DNA of 33,058 nt, from positions 1 through 33,058 of the forward strand of contig JACEMX010000031.1 of the NCBI GenBank assembly GCA_013867335.1. Direction: 5' to 3'. Below the pieces are notes generated by a model. That model did not search any database. It was given only the letters and a program-made list of their open reading frames with translations, and had not been told where the DNA came from. Origin of the DNA: Candidatus Nitrosomaritimum aestuariumsis (GTDB lineage Archaea > Thermoproteota > Nitrososphaeria > Nitrososphaerales > Nitrosopumilaceae). Position 1 is the first letter of the stretch. Each line of letters begins with the position of its first letter. A program made the position numbers and the translations under genes. Positions 17,612-24,988 of this stretch are shown here, piece by piece.

Positions 17612-18394
17612 TTGGAAATTGAAGAAATTTTAAACTCATTAGAAAAAGGAAAGATCTCATCGAATACTGCAAAGAAACTTTTGTCATTATACTCGATTGA
17701 AAAAATTGAAAACATAGCACAAATAGATGTAAATCGAAAGAAAAGACGCGGAATTCCCGAAGTTGTTTTTGCCGAAACTAAGCAATTAGAGGAAATAAAA
17801 AAAATTATCAAAGCCACTTTGGAAAAGAATAACTCTCTAGTAGTGTCCAGAATAAAAAAAGAACATTATTCAAAAATTATTTCCTTTTCTAAAAGATTAA
17901 AAATCAAAATAAAAACCGGAAAAAATTCCTCATCTCTATTATTGTATAAAAAACCGATAAAATTGCATGGAGGTAAAGTAGGAATCATTACAGCTGGAAC
18001 TTCAGATATTTCAATAGCAGAAGAAGCCAGATTGATGTGTGAGGCAATGAATTGTAAATGCTTTACCAGTTATGATGTGGGTGTAGCAGGAATTCAGAGA
18101 ATATTTCCCATATTAAAAAAAATGGTCAATGAAGAAGTAGATTGTATAATTGTAGCAGCAGGAATGGAGGCGGCTCTTGCAACCCTTGTTTCATCTTTGG
18201 TAGACATTCCTGTAATCGGATTGCCTACCTCTATCGGATATGGATATGGGGAAAAAGGAATAGCAGCTCTTGCATCAATGCTTCAGAGTTGTTCATTAGG
18301 ATTATCAGTTGTAAATATTGATGGAGGTATTGCTGCAGGAGCCATTGCAGCAAATATTGCCAATAGGACAGTCTGGAAAAACCTAAAAAAATAG
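17612..18394 (+). CDS. larB: Pyridinium-3,5-biscarboxylate mononucleotide synthase LarB
   Basis: 260 residues. LarB carboxylates and hydrolyses nicotinic acid adenine dinucleotide, the first NPN step. The C-terminal half is PurE-like: GIITAGTSDISIAEEA (about 125-140), CIIVAAGMEAALATLVSSL, PTSIGYGYGEKGIAALASML and NIDGGIAAGAIAANI. The N-terminal half is the LarB-specific region, ending in RGIPEVVFAETK. The start is TTG 17612; an in-frame stop at 17603 excludes an upstream start and no early ATG exists. It lies 33 bp after malate dehydrogenase, possibly with its own weak TTTTTATT box. It completes the larB, larC and larE set, on the opposite strand from the other two. Confidence 0.92.
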   Translation: MEIEEILNSLEKGKISSNTAKKLLSLYSIEKIENIAQIDVNRKKRRGIPEVVFAETKQLEEIKKIIKATLEKNNSLVVSRIKKEHYSKIISFSKRLKIKIKTGKNSSSLLLYKKPIKLHGGKVGIITAGTSDISIAEEARLMCEAMNCKCFTSYDVGVAGIQRIFPILKKMVNEEVDCIIVAAGMEAALATLVSSLVDIPVIGLPTSIGYGYGEKGIAALASMLQSCSLGLSVVNIDGGIAAGAIAANIANRTVWKNLKK

Positions 18395-18400
18395 AAAATA

Positions 18401-18419
18401 CAAAAAATTCGATTTTTTG
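18401..18419 (+). terminator. Hairpin with T run after larB
   Basis: caaaaaat-tcg-attttttg: perfect 8-bp arms and a 3-nt loop, 6 bp after the larB stop and ending in six T. Probably marks the end of the mdh-larB transcript. Confidence 0.5.
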
Positions 18420-18449
18420 TTGCTATCAAAGGGGTCAATTCTCGTAAAT

Positions 18450-18458
18450 CATATATAA
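18450..18458 (+). promoter_or_regulatory. Probable TATA box of the radical SAM gene
   Basis: CATATATAA ends only two bases before ATG 18460, too close for that codon to be in a leaderless message. It is about 24 bp from ATG 18478, which it supports as the real start. Confidence 0.5.
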
Positions 18459-18477
18459 CATGCCAAATCGAATCAGA

Positions 18478-20061
18478 ATGATATTGTCGGGTAAAAGAAT
18501 TGTTCTTACTGCTGATAGAAGCTTAATGACTAATTATCGAGGAAATTTTCTTTATGGATTTATTGCATGTGGTCCTTATGAGGTTCTACCAGAATGGGTT
18601 TTCGATAAAGTATTCTGTCCTGCTGTAGAAACAGACCCAATAACTGGAGAGTCAAAAGTCGCCCAAGTAGGATTACGTAGGGTAGAAAGCTCTCTTTTAC
18701 AAGGATACAACAGAGATGAGGTATTTGTTGCAAATCCTGACATGTTAGAAAAATCCATTGGGCCAGATACCAAAGTTGTTGGAATTAATGTAATGGATCC
18801 ACTTGGAATGGCTCCTGTGACAACTACAATGTCACCTGAAAAATTATCTTATGTTGCAATGAAATTTAAAAAAATGTGTGCAAGTATTATTCAGCTCAAA
18901 AAGAAATATGATTTCAAAGTCGTAGTAGGTGGTAACGGGGCATGGGAACTAGCAAAATCAGATAGAATGAAAATTCATGGAATCGATACTGTTGTGGTAG
19001 GAGAAGCTGATGAGCTTGCTTTGGATTTATTCCATGATCTGGAAAAAGGAGATGCTCCAGAATTGATGCATTGTTTTGTAAGAAATATTCAAAATATTCC
19101 AACAATTGAAGGACCTACAATTAATTCGTTAATTGAAGCTATGAGAGGATGTGGTAGAGGATGTGATTTTTGTGACGTTAACAAAAGATCCAAAAAAGAT
19201 CTTCCCTTAGACAGACTACAACACGAAGCAAAGATAAATCTAGATTATGGATTTGATTCTATTTGGTTACATTCTGACGAAATGTTGCTTTATGGATGTG
19301 ACAATAGAGATTTTGTTCCAAATAGAGATGCAATAACAGAACTATGGAGTGGCCTCAAAGGATTAGGTGCTAATTTTGTAGGTACAACACATATGACATT
19401 TTCAGCAGTTGCAGCAGATGAAAAGTTGATGCAAGAAATTTCTCACATTAATCAACAAGACCAAACTGGAAGATGGCTTGCAACTAATTTAGGAATTGAA
19501 ACTGTTGCTCCTAACTTGGTAAAAAAACATCTTGGTGTAAAAACGAAACCATTTTCTCCTGAAGAATGGGGAAGTGTTGTAAGAGAAGGAGCTAAAATTC
19601 TCAATGAAAATCATTGGTTCCCTGCTGCTACAATAATCATCGGATGGCCTGACGAAACACCGGATGACATTCAACATACAATTGACATGATAAGTGATTT
19701 CAGAGAGATGGACTTTAGAGGATTAGTTGCTCCGTTACTGTATCAGGACTTTAGTGAGAAAAATTCCATGCACTTTGGAAATCTAAATGAAGCTCAATTT
19801 ACATTGTTTTGGAGATGCTGGGAAAACAATCTACGTGTAATTAATGACATTATTCCAATTATACTTAGAAACAAAACCTATGGCCCTCCCATGAAAGTTT
19901 TCATGTATGGAATTCTAAAAGCTGGAACATGGGCGATAATGAGATATTTGAGAGGTTTATGCAAAGATCTCTTCAATGGACGAACACCAGATGAGATTAT
20001 TGACAAATATGCTCGTGCCAGATCCGTATCTGCACCAAAAATTCAAACAAAGAAACTATAA
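18478..20061 (+). CDS. B12-binding radical SAM protein, possible lipid-modifying enzyme
   Basis: 527 residues from ATG 18478; ATG 18460 would add six and is disfavoured by the TATA position. The N-terminal half fits a cobalamin-binding domain (VVGINVMDPLGM ... VVVGGNGAWELA ... TVVVGEADELALDLF). The radical SAM cluster motif is C-x3-C-x2-C (CGRGCDFC, Cys225, 229 and 232), followed by barrel segments such as SIWLHSDEMLLYGCD and AATIIIGWPDETPDD. The C-terminal region (about 420-510) is helical and unlike methylthiotransferases. Cobalamin radical SAM enzymes of this layout in archaea include the GDGT ring synthases GrsA/GrsB, a fitting role in this lineage, but sequence inspection alone cannot prove it. 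Its 3' end overlaps the next gene tail to tail by 6 bp. Confidence 0.85.
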   Translation: MILSGKRIVLTADRSLMTNYRGNFLYGFIACGPYEVLPEWVFDKVFCPAVETDPITGESKVAQVGLRRVESSLLQGYNRDEVFVANPDMLEKSIGPDTKVVGINVMDPLGMAPVTTTMSPEKLSYVAMKFKKMCASIIQLKKKYDFKVVVGGNGAWELAKSDRMKIHGIDTVVVGEADELALDLFHDLEKGDAPELMHCFVRNIQNIPTIEGPTINSLIEAMRGCGRGCDFCDVNKRSKKDLPLDRLQHEAKINLDYGFDSIWLHSDEMLLYGCDNRDFVPNRDAITELWSGLKGLGANFVGTTHMTFSAVAADEKLMQEISHINQQDQTGRWLATNLGIETVAPNLVKKHLGVKTKPFSPEEWGSVVREGAKILNENHWFPAATIIIGWPDETPDDIQHTIDMISDFREMDFRGLVAPLLYQDFSEKNSMHFGNLNEAQFTLFWRCWENNLRVINDIIPIILRNKTYGPPMKVFMYGILKAGTWAIMRYLRGLCKDLFNGRTPDEIIDKYARARSVSAPKIQTKKL

Positions 20062-20379
20062 TTTTTCTATTGCAACATCTGCAATGGTATTTCTCTTTGG
20101 AGTTAAAGATACGAAATAACTCTTATCTGCTCTTTCAATAGAATCAACTTTTTTGAATGATTTGGAGGCTACATCAAACTCATAAATCCCAGGTTCGAGT
20201 TCGCCTTTTGCATAAATCATTAGATATGTATCACCATTTGATCCACTTAATGGAATAAATGACATCACATAGCCTTTGTAGGAATTAACGGGCATAGTAT
20301 TTTTCATGGGTGGTGCTGCTGATGCCATATACATGAAAACATCCTCAATTGTATCAAATTCTTCATATTCTATTTGCAT
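20056..20379 (-). CDS. Conserved-looking small protein, function unknown
   Basis: 107 residues, not recognised. It has no signal peptide or membrane helix. The N-terminal part is acidic and helical (YEEFDTIEDVFMYMASAAPP). The rest looks like alternating strands (KGYVMSFIPL, DTYLMIYAKGEL, GIYEFDVASKSF, KSYFVSLTPKR), suggesting a small beta-rich cytoplasmic protein. A TATA-like box (TTATTATAC, 20401-20410) lies 26 bp upstream of the ATG, which supports a real leaderless gene. Its last 6 bp overlap the 3' end of the convergent radical SAM gene. Confidence 0.65.
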   Translation of the reverse strand: MQIEYEEFDTIEDVFMYMASAAPPMKNTMPVNSYKGYVMSFIPLSGSNGDTYLMIYAKGELEPGIYEFDVASKSFKKVDSIERADKSYFVSLTPKRNTIADVAIEKL

Positions 20380-20463
20380 TGATTTTTCTAAATCTTTTTA
20401 GTATAATAACTTAGAGTGGGAATGCTAGGAAAAGTTATGAAATTACAAGAATTTCTTTTATTA

Positions 20464-20616
20464 TTATGACTTGGTTCTTTCTAATTTTTTATTTTTCATA
20501 ACTTTTACAACTATAGCTACAATAATTGCAACAAGTGTTACAATAAAAGCAATAACTCCAATTTCGATCTCAAATAAAAAAATTGAGGAGAGAAATGCCA
20601 AAAAGAAAAACATCAT
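20464..20616 (-). CDS. Small membrane protein, 50 residues
   Basis: Short frame below usual length cut-offs. It starts with two Met codons (20616, 20613), has one or two hydrophobic segments (FFFLAFLSSIFLFEI and GVIAFIVTLVAIIVAIVVKV), and ends in a basic tail (MKNKKLERTKS), consistent with a membrane protein whose C-terminus faces the cytoplasm. The minus strand has a TATA-like TTTAATTT centred about 26 bp upstream of the first ATG, inside the end of the neighbouring gene. It fills most of the gap between 20379 and 20641. Function unknown; without homologues it could still be a chance AT-rich frame. Confidence 0.5.
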   Translation of the reverse strand: MMFFFLAFLSSIFLFEIEIGVIAFIVTLVAIIVAIVVKVMKNKKLERTKS

Positions 20617-20640
20617 AATTATTTGAAGTATGTCCAGAAA

Positions 20641-21630
20641 TTAAATTTTTGATTTTAATTGTCTGTGAACTGTAAATCCAATTGCTGCAGGTGCTGCAAC
20701 ATACATTCCTAAGTTCAATGCAATTACAGATATTCCTAGTCCTAAGACTTGAGCATCATTTCCATCTTCTGCCAAAGTCATTATAGACAATGTCGATATC
20801 ATTGGGGTAATAAACATCCTAACTGCTTCTTGGAATAATGGATTCTCCCGTTCCATATCAGCTATTGTTGGTGAAAATGAGTAGTATAGTTGGTTAAAGC
20901 CAGTCATAAATGCTGCACCAGATGTTGTACTCATAACTGTATTATCCCTAATTTCTCTTAAGAATTGAACTTGAGGAGCAAGTTCAGATCCGTATGCAGC
21001 TGTTGCAATTAAACATCCGCCTCCAGATGGTTCTTCATCTTTTACAACTTGGCAGATGCCATTAACTAATTCAGTTCCAGGACCACATGTGGGTTCTGGC
21101 TCAGGTTCTGGCTCAGGTTCTGGTTCAGGTTCTGGCTCAGGTTCTGGCTCAGGTTCTGGCTCAGGTTCTGGCTCAGGTTCTGGTTCTGATCCTGGTCCGT
21201 TATCTTGTCCGGGTAAAGAGGGCTCAAATTCCCCTCCAGTATACAACATTTTTGTTTCTCCTTTAATTGAGCCAAAGAATAATTCAATATTATAATCTCC
21301 ACTTTCTTTGAAAAGACTTCCGCCAGATACAAAATTAAAACTAAAGTCTCCATTAGAATCAGGTAAGATTTGACCAATGGTTACTATATTGCCAGTGGTA
21401 TCAGTAATTCGATAAGTTAGAGCAGTGTTAGAATGAATGTCAGGATCAAAGTCTCTAATTGAGCCATCTACATAGACTCTATCTCCGTTTTCATATGATG
21501 GTAATTCTGTTGAAGCAGAAATGGGTGGAATGTTATGAGAATCTGCAAAAGCTGAACCGCTGAACCCATAAGATAGAATAGATACGGATAATATTGTAAA
21601 CATCAGAAAACCAGCTAATCTCATTTTCAT
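20641..21630 (-). CDS. Secreted protein with Glu-Pro repeat and CFI-box C-terminus
   Basis: 329 residues. The signal peptide ends at GSAFADS. One Ig/MG2-like module (about 35-130: [17 protein letters not shown] ... [18 protein letters not shown]) resembles those of the PEFG proteins. A rigid linker of exactly 16 Glu-Pro pairs follows (21091-21186), then [13 protein letters not shown], with two Cys likely paired. The C-terminal region begins [19 protein letters not shown], then [18 protein letters not shown] and two hydrophobic helices. This is the CFI-box-CTERM pattern (Cys-hydrophobic-Ile-A-T-A-A-Y-G), a domain seen at the ends of secreted prokaryotic proteins whose mechanism is unknown. Probably a surface-anchored protein with a stalk. 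Confidence 0.8.
   Translation of the reverse strand: MKMRLAGFLMFTILSVSILSYGFSGSAFADSHNIPPISASTELPSYENGDRVYVDGSIRDFDPDIHSNTALTYRITDTTGNIVTIGQILPDSNGDFSFNFVSGGSLFKESGDYNIELFFGSIKGETKMLYTGGEFEPSLPGQDNGPGSEPEPEPEPEPEPEPEPEPEPEPEPEPEPEPEPTCGPGTELVNGICQVVKDEEPSGGGCLIATAAYGSELAPQVQFLREIRDNTVMSTTSGAAFMTGFNQLYYSFSPTIADMERENPLFQEAVRMFITPMISTLSIMTLAEDGNDAQVLGLGISVIALNLGMYVAAPAAIGFTVHRQLKSKI
21091..21186. repeat. 96-bp hexamer/12-mer tandem repeat (Glu-Pro codons)
   Basis: Sixteen hexamers of the form tgg[ct]tc or [ag]ggttc, mostly alternating as the 12-mer tggctcaggttc, encode (EP)16 on the minus strand. The perfect 12-bp periodicity makes this stretch prone to slippage, always in frame. Confidence 0.95.
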
Positions 21631-21684
21631 TTTGAATCAGGCTCGAGGGTATTTATGTATTAAATGAAAGAAAAATTGACCAGA

Positions 21685-24600
21685 TCATATTCGAATTATA
21701 CCTTTTTTTATCAAAAACTCAATTGCCAGTATAAAGTCATCATCAGAAATTTGATCATCTGACCACCATTTTGCCGTTGTTTTTATCCAATCAGGAATGT
21801 TCGTTGTCATCGAGGAACTTGGAGAGGATGGAATTCGAATAATTCCCTTATCGATTAGATCCTCCAAGCCATCAATAAATTCTGAATCAGGAATAACATC
21901 TGTTGACCACCATTTAGCGTTATTTTTTATCCAATCTGGAACGTCTGGCATTAGCACTGTAAACGAGACAGACCCTGCTTTCAATCCATTGTGAGTTAAA
22001 TTAATCCCATATTTTCCAGTTAAGGAATTGCTGTCGATTGTTAAGACAGCTTTGTAATCTCCAGAATTAGTCAAGGAGGCCTCAAAGTTTTGAGTTGCAC
22101 CATCAGGTCGAACCAATTCAACAATTAGAGGAAGACCAAACTTATGATTTGAAATATTTCCTGATAAAGTAATTTCTTTCAACCCACCAGAAATTGGTCG
22201 AATAATTTCGCTTTCACTTAATCCAGGAAAACTGGAAAATTGATTTTGTTGCTTGCTGGCTGAAAGACTGAAGATATTAGCCTCACCTGAGGCATCACGT
22301 GCATCATAATATTTTGCATCTAAACTTCCACCTGCTGATGAGATCAATTTGGTTCCAGATTTATCACAAATTTGTGAAGGCATTTTGAAAACCCCTTCAA
22401 AGACTCCTGTATCATAATCTGTTTCAACCAGGCTAAATCCAGTAGAACCTAATCCTCCAGTTTCTACTCCGTTGATTGTACATCGTTGATACCGAATATC
22501 TTTGATTAGAATTTCAAGTAAAATATTTCCATTGCTGCCAACAGTATCCACATAAGGAGAATTTGGATCGTTGATTACTTGGTAAGTGTCAATACGATCA
22601 TTTTTCAAATTAAGATCAGGATCAATTAATGTGAATTTTACTGGTTGGCCAAATCTGTATGTAGTAGACTCTAAAAATACTCCTCCAGAATTAGTTTTGA
22701 TATCTGACTTTACAGAAGTTGTAATAACTACTCCAACATCAGCTAAATCGGAATAATTAATTGATACTCCTTCTTCATCCACCATTCTATCAGTAACAAT
22801 GAATTTTATTTCATCATCAATAGTTCTTATCGTTTGAATAAAACTAGGATCAAAAATATTTAGTTGATTAGTAACTGCATATTCCAAGGTTCCTTCAAAG
22901 ATAGAAGAATTGTCACTTGTTTCTTCTAATTCAAATCTGTAAATGGAGTTATTTACGTCATCACCATTTACAATTCCAAAAGAAAAGAAATCCATTACAA
23001 TTGGTTGTTTGGTGTTTTCATTGGAGATTTTCCCTACACCAAAGCTATTTTCAGAAGCATCAAAATTGATTACAACATAAACAGATCCATTTTCAGAAAA
23101 AATTTCTTGGATATCAGAATCACTTAATTGAATAAATCCACTAGATGCCATTTGGCCTGGATTTACAATTGTGATAGGAGATGAGCTTAAACTTCCAATT
23201 AAGAGTTCAATAGAAGTGTCTGAAAAATCATTTACTTCCAAATCTCTTGAAAAAGATCTTAAATCATAATTTAGCCAACTTGTACCATCGGAGTTTGATT
23301 TTGATGTATCAATCAAAGTAGATTTCAAATTAGAGGCGGAAATTCCAAGGTTGAAGGAAATTTTTTCAAAATCAGAATTACCCAATTTTGATGTATCAAT
23401 TATCAGCCTATCAGAATTTTTATCAGGCACAGAAGAACCAGCAGAAATTCCAGAACTTGATAAATCATCATTTGAATTTGTGTAAAATTTTACATTTGAG
23501 GCAGATTCGAGGGTGACTGGATTCCCTATTTCCAAGGTAGGAATGAGAGCTGAGTCTCTGAAATTATCAAGATCATCTCTTGCGCCTGAATTAGTATTCT
23601 GATCTTGATCTTCAAGAATTACTGGAAATTCTGTACCTGCTCTTAGAGAAGTTGAACCATCTCCAATTTTCAGAGATGGTTCAAAGGAAACAGAGGCTGT
23701 TGAAAATCCAGATAATACAGATACTGACTGATCATCATATTCAATTCGACCTGTCTCTCCTCGTGGAGCATCTTCTAGTATTCTGATTGTGGATTTGTCA
23801 TTATGATCAGCAGTATCAAAATTTCCAGAATAAGGACCTTCTTCTACAAGTGTAATGATTTGTGAGAAAGAAGACAATCCATCAGTAACATATGTTTCCT
23901 TCTGTTCAGAATTTGTTGTTAATTCCATAATTTTTCCAAGGTCAGCTGATACGACTCCATTTCCTTCAAACCCTAAAGCAGAAAGATATGATTTCAAATT
24001 AACCAAACCAGGTCCACCATTTGCAGCATCTTGTCCATTGTTATCATATGCTTGATAGAATACTGCATTTGGAGAATCAAGGTTAAAAGTCCATGAATCT
24101 TCATCTGTAGGATCTTGGTTTAGTTGAATGTCATTTACAGTTAGAAACACTTCAGAGTTTTGAGGGTAGTTATCACGATCAATTTCTAAAGATATGTTTG
24201 GAATTTCATCATATTCCAAGTCTACTTGTTGAACTCCTCCACCTGGATTGTATTGGATTGTCACATCATCAAATGAATAAAGTTGAATGAATGGCCATGC
24301 ATCGTTATCAACACCAATTTGTCCACCTAATTCATTTGGGGAATCATTTGGAATACTCGTGTTTATTGCTTTTGCTTTTCTAACAACATTATTTTGATTT
24401 ATTCCAGAATTGTCTAAGGTTCCAGTACAAGAAGTAAAAGATACTTTTCCATTAGTAAAACTCCCTACATCTAAACCACTTGAATATGGAATGGCAACTC
24501 CGTCCGTTTCAGATAAATCAATTCCTAAGGAAGTGGTATTTCTGTCGCAAAAAACACCAAAGTCAAGTCCTTCTCCTTCTTTACCTACAGTTGAATCAGC

Positions 24601-24894
24601 AATCTTTGCTCTATCGACATTAGCAAAATAAGCATACCAATTCCCATCTGTGGCTTGAACCATTCTAAGAGATTTTCCGTTTATAGTTACATCAGGTTCA
24701 CCTTTTCCTTCATCAGTATCCCCAATGCTTGAATCACGAATTACAACCTCAATTACCATAGAACCTGAAAAATGATTATCAAATTTTGAATTTTCAGCAG
24801 AAACTGTCAAGTTGGGATTCATGGCAGCATCAGCTTGAGAAATTGGAATTAGCAATAATGAAAAGCTCAGCAAAAGAAGGAATTTTTTACCCAT
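21685..24894 (-). CDS. Large secreted S-layer-like protein with tandem Trp-rich C-terminal repeats
   Basis: 1069 residues. The signal peptide is MGKKFLLLLSFSLLLIPISQADA. The N-terminal region (NPNLTVSAENSKFDNHFSGS, VTINGKSLRMVQATDGNWYA, GEGLDFGVFCDRNTTS) looks like thaumarchaeal S-layer proteins as I recall them; this is memory, not a search. Several beta modules follow, including DPDLNLKNDRIDTYQV and ETDYDTGVFEGVF, shared with the protein at 797-1978, and an Ig-like module with the VRPDGATQNFEASL strand. The end holds two tandem 37-residue repeats, P-D-W-I-K-x2-A-K-W-W ... I-R-I (DNA about 21831-21941 and 21688-21799). There is no PEFG tail or membrane helix. Likely a structural or surface protein; it may be an S-layer paralogue. 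Confidence 0.75.
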   Translation of the reverse strand: MGKKFLLLLSFSLLLIPISQADAAMNPNLTVSAENSKFDNHFSGSMVIEVVIRDSSIGDTDEGKGEPDVTINGKSLRMVQATDGNWYAYFANVDRAKIADSTVGKEGEGLDFGVFCDRNTTSLGIDLSETDGVAIPYSSGLDVGSFTNGKVSFTSCTGTLDNSGINQNNVVRKAKAINTSIPNDSPNELGGQIGVDNDAWPFIQLYSFDDVTIQYNPGGGVQQVDLEYDEIPNISLEIDRDNYPQNSEVFLTVNDIQLNQDPTDEDSWTFNLDSPNAVFYQAYDNNGQDAANGGPGLVNLKSYLSALGFEGNGVVSADLGKIMELTTNSEQKETYVTDGLSSFSQIITLVEEGPYSGNFDTADHNDKSTIRILEDAPRGETGRIEYDDQSVSVLSGFSTASVSFEPSLKIGDGSTSLRAGTEFPVILEDQDQNTNSGARDDLDNFRDSALIPTLEIGNPVTLESASNVKFYTNSNDDLSSSGISAGSSVPDKNSDRLIIDTSKLGNSDFEKISFNLGISASNLKSTLIDTSKSNSDGTSWLNYDLRSFSRDLEVNDFSDTSIELLIGSLSSSPITIVNPGQMASSGFIQLSDSDIQEIFSENGSVYVVINFDASENSFGVGKISNENTKQPIVMDFFSFGIVNGDDVNNSIYRFELEETSDNSSIFEGTLEYAVTNQLNIFDPSFIQTIRTIDDEIKFIVTDRMVDEEGVSINYSDLADVGVVITTSVKSDIKTNSGGVFLESTTYRFGQPVKFTLIDPDLNLKNDRIDTYQVINDPNSPYVDTVGSNGNILLEILIKDIRYQRCTINGVETGGLGSTGFSLVETDYDTGVFEGVFKMPSQICDKSGTKLISSAGGSLDAKYYDARDASGEANIFSLSASKQQNQFSSFPGLSESEIIRPISGGLKEITLSGNISNHKFGLPLIVELVRPDGATQNFEASLTNSGDYKAVLTIDSNSLTGKYGINLTHNGLKAGSVSFTVLMPDVPDWIKNNAKWWSTDVIPDSEFIDGLEDLIDKGIIRIPSSPSSSMTTNIPDWIKTTAKWWSDDQISDDDFILAIEFLIKKGIIRI

Positions 24895-24988
24895 GATAAA
24901 TTAATTGGTTCGTTAATACCAAATAATCTTGTCGTATTATTCCTCCTTTTAGAATACATGTAATAGATAGAACTGACACTTGAAATAA

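Noticed and set aside
21056-21295. Plus-strand ORF with a Gly-Ser repeat
   Set aside because: It is the reverse reading of the Glu-Pro repeat of the secreted protein at 20641-21630. It has no promoter and its repeat simply mirrors the real gene.
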